Below, piece by piece: positions 1 through 7,462 of a stretch of DNA of 8,836 nucleotides (position 1 is the first letter of the stretch; every line of letters starts with the position of its first letter). Below the pieces are notes generated by a model. The model was given only the letters and a program-made list of their open reading frames with translations. It was not told where the DNA came from and did no database searches. The stretch is from Verrucomicrobiota bacterium. GTDB lineage: Bacteria; Verrucomicrobiota; Verrucomicrobiia; Chthoniobacterales; UBA10450. The stretch covers positions 1 to 8,836 of the forward strand of contig QHON01000085.1 of NCBI GenBank assembly GCA_003218815.1, written 5' to 3'. The translations under genes were made by a program, and so were the position numbers.

Positions 1-2
1 AA

Positions 3-980
3 ACGAATGGGGTGGAGGTTAAGCGATGCGCCGATCTGAGCCCCGAGCGGCGCACCGCTGCCAGCAAACGCTACCCGAGTGTTGAGGTTTCCGGCGATGC
101 CGACGAAATCCTGAGCGACCCGCAAATAGATGCGGTGGTTTTGGCAACCCCCGTCTTCACTCATCATGCGCTCGCAAAGCGGGCTCTGCAAGCCGGCAAA
201 CATGTGTTTGTGGAAAAACCCATAACCCGCACAGTCAAAGAGGCCGAGGAACTCATCGCTTTAGCCCAAAGGAAAGGTCTCGTTCTGATGGTGGATCACA
301 CCTTCATCTATACCGGAGCCGTTCGTAGGATGAAGGAAATCATTGAAGCTGGCGATCTTGGCGAGCTCTACTACTTTGATTCCGTGCGCGTAAATCTTGG
401 GCCATGGCGGCATGATATTGATGTCATCTGGGACTTGGCGGCGCACGATCTCTCTATCTTAACTTATCTCGTTCCCGATAAGCCACAGTCTGTTTCCGCG
501 GAAGGTTCCGATCACATCGAACCCGGACTTGTTGACGTCGCCTATCTGACATTGCACTTTGCGAACAACTTCATCGCGAACTTCCACGTTAACTGGCTTT
601 CGCCAGTGAAAGTGCGGCAGAACTTGATCGGCGGGAGTCGACGAATGGTGGTCTACGATGACATGGAGCTGACCGAAAAAGTTCGCGTTTACGATCGCGG
701 GATACAAGTCAAATCTCAGGAGGGAATTTACAAAGCGTTAGTTGATTACCGAATGGGCGACGTATGGTCGCCAAAGATCGATATGCGCGAAGCGCTTTCA
801 CTCGAATGCGAGCACTTTGTTGATTGCATCCGCAACAGCAAAGTGCCAAGATCAGACGGTGTAGCTGGTCTGGCGGTTGTCAGAATTCTGGAGGCGGCAA
901 GCATTTCCCTGGCAAACAACGGCGCTCGCGTTGTCCTTTCCCGCGGATTGCAATCTGATGCTTCCTCTGCGCGGAGTTAA
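3..980 (+). CDS. Gfo/Idh/MocA-family sugar dehydrogenase, 5'-truncated by window edge
   Basis: This is an NAD(P)-dependent oxidoreductase of the Gfo/Idh/MocA family, most likely oxidising a nucleotide sugar such as a UDP-GlcNAc derivative. The frame is open from base 3. The visible protein begins inside the second strand of the Rossmann fold (VEVKRCADLSPERR), so about 25-30 residues carrying the GxGxxG loop lie upstream, and the GTG at base 12 is not the true start. Numbering from that GTG, the family signature EKP is at residues 68-70 with its key lysine at 69. The block DLAAHDLSI carries the D-x3-H pair (D141, H145) expected near the substrate. The C-terminal half is the usual alpha/beta domain. 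The aminotransferase gene begins 35 bases downstream, the same pairing as WlbA with WlbC/WbpE, which suggests a 3-keto intermediate that is then aminated. The family assignment is firm; the exact substrate is inferred. Confidence 0.9.
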   Translation, partial: TNGVEVKRCADLSPERRTAASKRYPSVEVSGDADEILSDPQIDAVVLATPVFTHHALAKRALQAGKHVFVEKPITRTVKEAEELIALAQRKGLVLMVDHTFIYTGAVRRMKEIIEAGDLGELYYFDSVRVNLGPWRHDIDVIWDLAAHDLSILTYLVPDKPQSVSAEGSDHIEPGLVDVAYLTLHFANNFIANFHVNWLSPVKVRQNLIGGSRRMVVYDDMELTEKVRVYDRGIQVKSQEGIYKALVDYRMGDVWSPKIDMREALSLECEHFVDCIRNSKVPRSDGVAGLAVVRILEAASISLANNGARVVLSRGLQSDASSARS

Positions 981-1015
981 CCAAGGGCGATAGTTGCGCT
1001 GCTGACATTAATCCG

Positions 1016-2149
1016 ATGGCAACACGTCAAAACAGAGCAGAGAATAAGACAACGGTTCCGTACGTCGATCTCCAAGCGCAATATCGCAGCATCCGTAGCG
1101 AAGTGTTAAAGGCATTGGAAGAAGTTTGCGAATCCGCGCGGTTTGTCCAGGGACCAAAGACGTCAAAATTTGAGGAAGAATTCGCAGCTTATTGTGGCGT
1201 CAACTACTGCGTCAGCTTGAACAGCGGGACAAGCGCGCTCCATCTTGCACTGCGCTGCCTTGATATTGGTCCAGGGGATGAGGTAATCACCGTCGCTATG
1301 AGTTTCATCGCGACCGCTTGGGCGATCAGTTATGTAGGTGCAACGCCAGTTTTTGTTGATATCGATGCTGCACGTCGGACCATGTCTCCGACTAAACTCG
1401 AAGCCGCCATTACTCCCCGGACAAAAGCCATAATTCCAGTACACCTATATGGTATGCCTGCGGAAATGGACAGGATCAACGCGATCGCTGTTCAACATGG
1501 TATACCTATTATCGAGGACGCCGCCCAAGCGCACGGAGCACGGTATCGCGGCAAACGGGTTGGCCAATTCGGAAAAATCGCGTGCTTTAGCTTTTACCCG
1601 GGCAAGAACTTAGGTGCTTATGGCGAAGGCGGAGCTTTGACGACGAATGATACCCTGATCGCACAGCGCGCCCGTTCCCTGCGTGATCACGCGCAGAGCG
1701 AGCGATATTTCCACGATGAGATCGGGTATAACTACCGAATGGACAGGTTCCAGACAGCCGTCCTCGCTATTAAGCTAAAGCAGCTCGACAGTTGGAATGC
1801 GATTCGTGTAGCTCGCGCGGCCTGCTACGCCAAACTACTCAAGGATTCGTCCTACAAGTTGCCCACGCATTTTTCCGATTGCGAGTGTGTATGGCACTGT
1901 TATGTCATCGAATGTCAGGATCGCAACCGCGTCCGGCATGTTTTGCAGGAGGCCGGCATCGAGACCGGTCTCCATTACCCCCTGCCGATTCATCTGCAAA
2001 AAGCCTACGCGTTCCTTGGTTATCGCCGCGGCGATTTGCCGGTTACCGAAGCGCTTTGCGACCGCTGCCTGTCGCTCCCGATGTCTGCGGATTTGACCGA
2101 TGAACAAATTTCCGCCGTCGTTTCAGCTTTGCGAAAGGCAGCGGCCTGA
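1016..2149 (+). CDS. DegT/DnrJ/EryC1/StrS-family sugar aminotransferase
   Basis: This is a PLP-dependent aminotransferase of 377 residues, the normal length for the family, that transfers an amino group (usually from glutamate) to a nucleotide-linked keto-sugar in the cytosol. Visible hallmarks are: the N-terminal YVDLQAQY block; SGTSALHL at residues 70-77, contacting the cofactor phosphate; EDAAQAHGA with the PLP-ring aspartate D168; and FSFYPGKNLGAYGEGG with the Schiff-base lysine K197. The sequence around residues 230-245 (GYNYRMDRFQTAVLAIKL) is also typical. The start at 1016 fits the first conserved block, but no good Shine-Dalgarno is visible. It follows the dehydrogenase by 35 bases and is probably co-transcribed with it. 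Together they resemble the oxidation/transamination pair that makes 3-amino sugars (WlbA/WlbC type). FdtB or QdtB-like enzymes on dTDP-sugars are an alternative I cannot exclude. No partner acetyltransferase lies in this window. Confidence 0.94.
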   Translation: MATRQNRAENKTTVPYVDLQAQYRSIRSEVLKALEEVCESARFVQGPKTSKFEEEFAAYCGVNYCVSLNSGTSALHLALRCLDIGPGDEVITVAMSFIATAWAISYVGATPVFVDIDAARRTMSPTKLEAAITPRTKAIIPVHLYGMPAEMDRINAIAVQHGIPIIEDAAQAHGARYRGKRVGQFGKIACFSFYPGKNLGAYGEGGALTTNDTLIAQRARSLRDHAQSERYFHDEIGYNYRMDRFQTAVLAIKLKQLDSWNAIRVARAACYAKLLKDSSYKLPTHFSDCECVWHCYVIECQDRNRVRHVLQEAGIETGLHYPLPIHLQKAYAFLGYRRGDLPVTEALCDRCLSLPMSADLTDEQISAVVSALRKAAA

Positions 2150-2366
2150 TCGCTCACATGCACATCCGCAACCGCCAAGGTCCCCCCGTCGACGATTACA
2201 TCCGCGATTACAGCACATGGCTCAAGACGGTAAAGTAACAGGCTTTGATCGCGAGAGCGTGAATCGACCTGGACGCTTGTCGCTCTGCTTAAGATCTCAC
2301 CTTTTACCACGGAAAATAACGGCGAAACTCTGGCTACGCCATTAGCCTTATTGCTCGAGATAAAAT
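2150..2366. other. Intergenic gap with alternative stem arms; no gene supported
   Basis: These 217 bases separate the amino-sugar genes from the large glycosyltransferase gene, the widest gap in the first 7 kb. A left arm AGAGCGT at 2254-2260 can pair either with ACGCT at 2273-2277 or with CGCTCT at 2281-2286, so two mutually exclusive stems are possible. No T-run follows either. A 26-codon open frame at 2158-2238 has no recognisable product. No convincing -35/-10 pair was found. The AT-rich TAAAAT directly abutting the ATG at 2367 is too close to act as its -10 box. The gap may hold a promoter or leader, but this is only a possibility. Confidence 0.25.
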
Positions 2367-5300
2367 ATGGGAACCAAACCACCCGCCATTAGCGTCATAA
2401 TTCCGACGTTTAATCGGTCCGCGATGTTGGCCGACACTCTGGAGAGCTTCGCCGCTCAGAGTTTACCCAAGAATCGCTACGAGGTGATCGTGGTCGACGA
2501 TGGCTCCAAAGACGCTACGCGGGAGGTGTGTCGCGACTTTGCCTCGCGGATCGAGCTAAAGTACCTTCATATTGATAACTCGGGCACATCGGCCGCGAAG
2601 AACACCGGTGTCTTGGCGTCCCGCGGCAAGATTTTGCTTTTTTTTGATGATGACGATATCGCCGATCATCGTTTGCTCGAGGAACATCTAAAAGCCCACG
2701 GGCACCATCAGGCGGAGAACATAGCCATCCTCGGATACACGACATGGGCACCGACGCTTTCAGTTACGCCTTTGATGCGGTACGTCACAGATATTGGAGG
2801 ATTTCTCTTCGCCTACGGTGGTCTCAAGGACGGGCAAATGCTCGACTTCACCTATCTCTGGGCCGGGCGCTGTTCGTGTAAACGATCGTTTCTCGCCAAA
2901 CATGGGGTCTTTAATCGGCAGTTCCGAGCTCCAGGTATCGAGGACATCGAATTGGGATACCGCCTTTCGAAGTTCGGATTGCGTGTGGTTTTTCACCGCG
3001 CCGCTGTAAGCTACATGACAAGAGCGGTTACCTTCGACGAATTCTGCGAGCGCTGTGAGCGGCAGGGGGAGGCTCTTTTTCTGTTTAGCCAATTGCACGA
3101 CGACCCGATTGTGCAGCAATATTGCCAGCTCGCCGATCCCCTTATCGAGAATCGTGCCGTCGGCGTGGATGCGGAAGCCAGATGGCCGGAGATCGCAGCT
3201 TTATTCCGGGAGAAAGTCGATCAGGCTGGCCGCGTTGAGCGATTATTAGCCTGGGGGTTCGAGCCCGAGGCAACTTTAAAGGAATCAGATAACGCGGCTT
3301 CTAAAAGGTCAGCGCAAGCGGAGGCCTACCGGCTCCAGATGCACGAACTTTTCGTCAAGGTTAGTGAACGAGAAAGGCTCTCATCGGAAGGCGCAGCTGC
3401 TCATCAGGCGGAGGCCTACCGGCTCCAGATGCACGAACTTTTCGCCAAGGTTAGCGAACTGGCCGCGCAGGAGGAAGGCTACCGGTTCCAGATGCGCGAA
3501 CTTTTCGCCAAGGTTAGCGAACTGGAAAGGCTGTTATCCGAGCGGGGAGCGACGCATCAGGCAGACCTTGAGAAGCAAACTGCAGTGCACCAAGCCGACC
3601 TTGCGAAGCAAACTGCAGTGCACCAAGCCGAACTTGCGAAGCTTAACCGAGATGTGGGAGACCTTGCGCAGCTTAACGACGATCTTAGAAACCGTTTCGA
3701 GGAAATCAACCGCCTGCTTCACGGCAAAAGTGTCAGCCTGGCAGAACAGGAGCAGCGCGTTGGGGAGTTGACAGACCGGCTGCGGAAACAGCTCTGGAGC
3801 ACCAGAAAACTCTCGCGTTTGCTCGATGATGTGAAAAACGCCGCCGCGCGCCTGCGATCTTCCCGTCGCTGGAAGTTAGTGAATCCGGTAAGCGCCATTC
3901 AGGCAAAATTATCTCCGGGCAGAGCGTCGATTGGTTATGGGCACCTCGAAAAAATTGTGGAGGCCTATTCGCAATGGCGCGCTTCCCATCCCGAAATCGC
4001 GCGCATCGAAGACGAAATCAAAACGCTTCAATCCCCCACTATGCCGAAATGGCCCGGCTTTGACTCGGGAAAAAGCACTCAGCCCTTCGTCGATGTTGGG
4101 CCTCCCATCCCGTCGGTGCCTGTCGAATCGATCCATTTTCCTGCACACGAGGAAGTCGAGGTTTCGATCATCATTCCTGTATTCAATCAGTTTCAATTCA
4201 CCCACGCTTGTCTTGCTTCGCTAAAGACTGTCGAAGAGCGATCGCGCTTCGAAGTGATTGTGGTGGACGATTGTTCCACGGACGAGACGGCTGAACTTCT
4301 TCCGAGGATGGAGGGCGTTATTTACCTCCGGAACGAGAGGAACTCCGGTTTTATTGCCTCGTGCAATCGAGGGGCGGAACAGGCACGCGGCAAATATCTC
4401 TTTTTCTTGAACAATGACACCATTGTTAAGCCGTGTTGGCTCAGCGCCTTGCTTGACACCTTCGCCGAAGCGCCGCGGGCAGGAATCGTCGGTTCAAAAC
4501 TCGTTTACCCGGACGGACGCTTACAGGAAGCCGGCGGGATTATATGGCGTGATGCGTCCGGGTGGAATTACGGCAAGTTCGATGACTCAGGGAAACCCGA
4601 ATACAATTATCTCCGGGAAGTCGATTACTGTTCGGCGGCGGCGTTGATGATTCCAAAATCGCTCTTTCAAAAACTCGGTGGGTTTGATCCAAAATATGCA
4701 CCTGCCTATTACGAAGATACCGATCTATCGTTCAAAGCGCGAAAGGATGGTTACAAGGTGTTGTATCAGCCGCTGAGTGAGGTGATTCATTATGAAGGAG
4801 TCACCGGCGGGACTGATCTCGCGGCAGGCACAAAAAAGTATCAGGAGATTAACCGGTTAACCTTTGCCGAAAGATGGGCTACTGAGCTAATGGCAAAACC
4901 AACTACGGGCAATCTCGCATCGCTAATTCAGGCGCCGCCGGGGAAAAAAAACATTCTCATAATCGACCATCATCTCCCCATGCCCGATAAGGATTCAGGG
5001 TCGGTGCGGATGTTTAATATTCTTAATATCCTTCGCGGGCTCGGGCATCGCGTTACGTTTATGCCTGATAACCTCGCCGATATTCCGCCTTATGGCGCGG
5101 AACTGCGGAAGCGCGGGATTGAAGTTGTCCATTACCCTTATATCAAAAAGATGCGGGATTATCTTATTTCGCATGGTTCTGGGTTTGACGTCGTGGTGCT
5201 AAGCCGATGTGATTTTGCCCGTAAGCATATCAGAGATGTTCGACTGTACGCTCCGCAAAGCCGGATCATTTTTGACACCGTTGACCTGCATTTTCTGCGC

Positions 5301-6110
5301 GAAAATCGCGGAGCGGAATTAATGGATGATTCGGAACTCCGCCGTAAAGCTCAAGAGAAGGAGCAGGTTGAATATGATTTGATGAATCAAGCCGACGAGA
5401 CCTGGGTCGTCAGTAACGCCGAGCATCAAATGCTAAAAGAAAAATGGGCCGACAAATCAATTGAGATCGTCTCCAACATTGTTGATGTTCCCGGATCGGC
5501 CACCCCTTTCTCACTGCGTCGAGATTTTCTTTTTATTGGCAGTTTTCAGCATCCGCCCAACATCGATGCGGTCCTCTTTTTCGTGGAGAGAATTCACCCG
5601 CTGGTGCGGGAGCGGCTTCCCGATGCCAAGTTTTATATCATTGGCGACAAGGCGCCGCCGGAGATAGTTGCGTTGGCGAACGACGACGTCATTGTCACTG
5701 GATTGCAGCGGGATGTCCGGCCTTTTTTTGAGAGTGTTAAATTATCCGTTGCGCCGTTGCGCTGGGGTGCAGGGGTAAAAGGTAAGATTAACCAAAGCAT
5801 GGGTTTCGGTGTGCCGGTTGTCGCAACCTCCCTCGCCGTGGAAGGAATGGAGCTGACTGATCATGAAGACATTTTGGTCGCGGACGAGCCGGAAGATTTT
5901 GCGCGCGCCTTGATCGACCTTTATGAATTAGAAGAACTTTGGAAGCGGCTCTCGGAGAATGGCATCAAGAAAACGAAAGCGGATTATTCCATCGAAGCGG
6001 CGCGGAACCGCTTGCGCCATTTGTTTAGCGATAAGCACATCAAGCTGCGACAAGGACAAAAACTAAGAATGCTAACCGCCAAGATTGAGTCTGCACAGAG
6101 CCTGTCTTAA
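2367..6110 (+). CDS. Three-domain glycosyltransferase: GT2, coiled coil, GT2, GT4 (1247 aa)
   Basis: This large cytosolic protein should build several glycosidic bonds of a surface polysaccharide. Domain 1 (about 8-230) is GT2: SVIIPTFNR at 9-17, VVDDGS with D44/D45, an acidic DDDD metal site at 94-97 and an ED pair at 192-193. A hydrophilic coiled coil spans about 310-495, built from 30-residue and 11-residue repeats, and ends near RSSRRWKL (497-504), a motif often seen in coiled-coil glycosyltransferases. Domain 2 (about 597-840) is a second GT2: VSIIIPVFNQ from 599, VVDDCS with D634/D635, NND at 682-684 in place of DXD, and YYEDTD with E783/D784. Domain 3 (about 860-1215) is a GT4-like GT-B fold: KKNILIIDHH near 860, FLFIGSFQHPPN, and GVKGKINQSMGFGVPVV from 1136, where the usual second Glu of E-x7-E is Gln (Q1143). 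No membrane segment or signal peptide is seen. The sulfotransferase starts 15 bases downstream. Sugar specificity cannot be read from sequence. Confidence 0.93.
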   Translation: MGTKPPAISVIIPTFNRSAMLADTLESFAAQSLPKNRYEVIVVDDGSKDATREVCRDFASRIELKYLHIDNSGTSAAKNTGVLASRGKILLFFDDDDIADHRLLEEHLKAHGHHQAENIAILGYTTWAPTLSVTPLMRYVTDIGGFLFAYGGLKDGQMLDFTYLWAGRCSCKRSFLAKHGVFNRQFRAPGIEDIELGYRLSKFGLRVVFHRAAVSYMTRAVTFDEFCERCERQGEALFLFSQLHDDPIVQQYCQLADPLIENRAVGVDAEARWPEIAALFREKVDQAGRVERLLAWGFEPEATLKESDNAASKRSAQAEAYRLQMHELFVKVSERERLSSEGAAAHQAEAYRLQMHELFAKVSELAAQEEGYRFQMRELFAKVSELERLLSERGATHQADLEKQTAVHQADLAKQTAVHQAELAKLNRDVGDLAQLNDDLRNRFEEINRLLHGKSVSLAEQEQRVGELTDRLRKQLWSTRKLSRLLDDVKNAAARLRSSRRWKLVNPVSAIQAKLSPGRASIGYGHLEKIVEAYSQWRASHPEIARIEDEIKTLQSPTMPKWPGFDSGKSTQPFVDVGPPIPSVPVESIHFPAHEEVEVSIIIPVFNQFQFTHACLASLKTVEERSRFEVIVVDDCSTDETAELLPRMEGVIYLRNERNSGFIASCNRGAEQARGKYLFFLNNDTIVKPCWLSALLDTFAEAPRAGIVGSKLVYPDGRLQEAGGIIWRDASGWNYGKFDDSGKPEYNYLREVDYCSAAALMIPKSLFQKLGGFDPKYAPAYYEDTDLSFKARKDGYKVLYQPLSEVIHYEGVTGGTDLAAGTKKYQEINRLTFAERWATELMAKPTTGNLASLIQAPPGKKNILIIDHHLPMPDKDSGSVRMFNILNILRGLGHRVTFMPDNLADIPPYGAELRKRGIEVVHYPYIKKMRDYLISHGSGFDVVVLSRCDFARKHIRDVRLYAPQSRIIFDTVDLHFLRENRGAELMDDSELRRKAQEKEQVEYDLMNQADETWVVSNAEHQMLKEKWADKSIEIVSNIVDVPGSATPFSLRRDFLFIGSFQHPPNIDAVLFFVERIHPLVRERLPDAKFYIIGDKAPPEIVALANDDVIVTGLQRDVRPFFESVKLSVAPLRWGAGVKGKINQSMGFGVPVVATSLAVEGMELTDHEDILVADEPEDFARALIDLYELEELWKRLSENGIKKTKADYSIEAARNRLRHLFSDKHIKLRQGQKLRMLTAKIESAQSLS
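3318..3560 (+). repeat. Intragenic 30-residue coiled-coil repeats, three units (middle one shortened)
   Basis: Three in-frame units lie in the coiled coil of the glycosyltransferase: 3318-3407 (30 codons), 3408-3470 (21 codons) and 3471-3560 (30 codons). Each begins AEAYRLQMHELF or the variant EEGYRFQMRELF and continues with a KVSE block. Units 1 and 3 also share a second half (ER-L-SE then HQ) that the middle unit lacks, so it looks like a nine-codon deletion of a full unit. Units 1 and 2 are nearly identical in DNA: 3318-3369 against 3408-3459 differ at only two positions (3355 and 3365). Such identity points to recent duplication or gene conversion. Confidence 0.93.
3564..3629 (+). repeat. 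33-bp tandem repeat encoding an 11-residue unit
   Basis: Two adjacent 33-base copies (3564-3596 and 3597-3629) encode DLEKQTAVHQA and DLAKQTAVHQA; by eye they differ at a single base in the third codon. A third, diverged unit begins at 3630 (ELAKLNRDVGD). Eleven residues is a hendecad, a period compatible with a straight or slightly right-handed coiled coil, so the array lengthens the rod without breaking it. It directly follows the 30-residue repeats. Confidence 0.92.
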
Positions 6111-6125
6111 AGCTTTCACGACGAA

Positions 6126-7181
6126 ATGCCACCTTTGGTTGAACGAACGAATAAGCCGATTTTTATCGTAAGCTCAGGTCGATCGGGATCGACCATCCTG
6201 ACGTGGTGCCTTGGCCAACACCCAAATATTCTCCCACAGGAAGAATCGAATTGGCTGGGGCCTTTTGCGATCGACGTAGCCATCGGCTATCAACGCGGGA
6301 CCGTCCGCGGAGAACGCGGACAACTCAGTGCAAACTTCATCGAGCGCGAAGAGTTTCTCTCACGCTTCGGCCAAACCATTAACCATCTGATTTTGGGCCA
6401 TCGAGGACAATTTGAGGACAGGGATCTCCGGCGAAAGGCTGGGTGGTTCCCCCCGCCGTTCAACGTCTCCCGGTCCGTGGACGACCCCAAATCCCGCTGG
6501 GTGGACGGCACGCCAGAAAACTCTTTTTACATCTACGGACTGCGTAGACTTTTCCCTCAAGCCCTCTTCATTCATCTGGTTCGGGATGTCACAGATGTCG
6601 TGCGCTCATTACTAAACTTTTTTCCTGACGGTCGAAACCGATTGGTCGCTAACGAGCAAACCGCCTACGAATATTGGCTCCGCAAAGTCAATTGCTGTGT
6701 TGAGGCAGAGCAGGCATACGGGCCGGAGGTCATCTATCGGATGCGCTATTCAGATATCATCGATCAGCCCGAGACCGCCATGCGCTCGTTACTAGATTTC
6801 CTGGGTGAGCCATACGCTCCAGAATGTCTGGAACCGCTCGCACAACGTATCAATAGTGCCAATGTGCCGGTCGATTTTAATCCGACCGATCCCGCGACCG
6901 ATCCGACCATCGTAGAACGAGCCAGGAAATTGAGTGACGAACTTCAGAAGACTTCACAGCAGCGCCAAGCCTCTGCGAGCGTTGCAAAAAAATTGGAAGC
7001 CGAATTTAATCAACGAGTTCAGTATTTTGCCAATTTGGAAGCAAAATACAGCGACGCACAACAGGTGGTTGCGAAACTTCAGCAAGAACTTGAAACGCTC
7101 AAAGGCACAGCGCATGACGAAGAAGGCGGCCTACCGCAGCAATTCCATCCTTTCTCCAGCGCCAAAGAGCTGCAGGGGTGA
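6126..7181 (+). CDS. PAPS-dependent sulfotransferase with C-terminal coiled coil
   Basis: This 351-residue enzyme should transfer sulfate from PAPS to a hydroxyl, most plausibly on the polysaccharide made by the neighbouring glycosyltransferase. The 5'-phosphosulfate loop is IFIVSSGRSGSTIL (residues 12-25), starting close to the N-terminus, which supports the ATG at 6126. The 3'-phosphate site is IHLVRDVTDVVRSLL, with R153 and S161 eight residues apart, as in classical sulfotransferases. VDGTPENSF near 126-134 precedes it. From about residue 266 the chain becomes helical and charged (KLEAEFNQRVQYF, then KYSDAQQVVAKLQQEL), a coiled-coil tail not required by the catalytic fold. The gene begins 15 bases after the glycosyltransferase stop, so co-transcription is likely; no strong ribosome site is seen. 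Broken relatives of this gene lie downstream. The family is firm; the acceptor is inferred from context. Confidence 0.93.
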   Translation: MPPLVERTNKPIFIVSSGRSGSTILTWCLGQHPNILPQEESNWLGPFAIDVAIGYQRGTVRGERGQLSANFIEREEFLSRFGQTINHLILGHRGQFEDRDLRRKAGWFPPPFNVSRSVDDPKSRWVDGTPENSFYIYGLRRLFPQALFIHLVRDVTDVVRSLLNFFPDGRNRLVANEQTAYEYWLRKVNCCVEAEQAYGPEVIYRMRYSDIIDQPETAMRSLLDFLGEPYAPECLEPLAQRINSANVPVDFNPTDPATDPTIVERARKLSDELQKTSQQRQASASVAKKLEAEFNQRVQYFANLEAKYSDAQQVVAKLQQELETLKGTAHDEEGGLPQQFHPFSSAKELQG

Positions 7182-7202
7182 AAAAGATCATCCCGACAAA
7201 CG

Positions 7203-7300
7203 CTGATTTCTTAGGTTTGGGAAAGAAATAGAGCGAGGCCGGAAATTTAATCACCAAACGTAGAAAAGAGGGCCACGCTTTCAGCGCACTCCCAGCAGCG
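7203..7300 (+). pseudogene. Decayed sulfotransferase fragment (coiled-coil end only)
   Basis: This stretch after the intact sulfotransferase still matches the tail of that gene family. Bases 7225-7259 match 8511-8545 of the downstream copy at 29 of 35 positions by eye. Read in the frame of 7205 it gives DFLGLGKK, a stop at 7229-7231, then SEAGNLITKRRKE. The counterpart at 8598's copy reads YFGGLGTKYSEAQKLIAKLQKE. The stop is therefore a TAT-to-TAG type change at the tyrosine. The match fades after about 7300. The fragment lies in a different frame from the intact gene, so it is not a readthrough tail of it. It is a remnant of a separate copy, with no start and no P-loop. Confidence 0.72.
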
Positions 7301-7462
7301 CAAGCTCGCCAGTACGAAGCGAGGGCGACTCGACGGCGCCTGACTCACCATACTAACGTTCCAGCGCCAGCAAATTGTCGATTGACTAGACTTGCATTTT
7401 GCCTTAGCGACTGAAAAAGTAACGTCGAACCCTAACCAATCACGAACGGGGTCGCTCCTCTT

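Noticed and set aside
12..14. GTG at 12 as the start of the dehydrogenase gene
   Set aside because: The frame is open to base 3, and the protein from this GTG would lack the first Rossmann strand and the GxGxxG loop. The gene is cut by the window edge instead.
2158..2238. 26-codon open frame after the aminotransferase
   Set aside because: No ribosome site, no recognisable family, and a length expected by chance in GC-rich DNA. It cannot be excluded as a small peptide but is not supported.
3318..3629. CRISPR-like repeat array
   Set aside because: The repeats are in-frame coding units without unique spacers of constant length, they are contiguous, and they encode a coiled coil.
3364..3771. 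135-codon + strand frame inside the glycosyltransferase
   Set aside because: It is an out-of-frame reading of the coiled-coil repeats, rich in Arg and Ser; its own repetition comes from the DNA repeats of the real gene.
7384..7412. Possible promoter (TTGACT, then TAGCGA after 17 bases) before the lipoprotein gene
   Set aside because: The -10 element matches poorly, and the bacterial group is uncertain, so the consensus may not apply.
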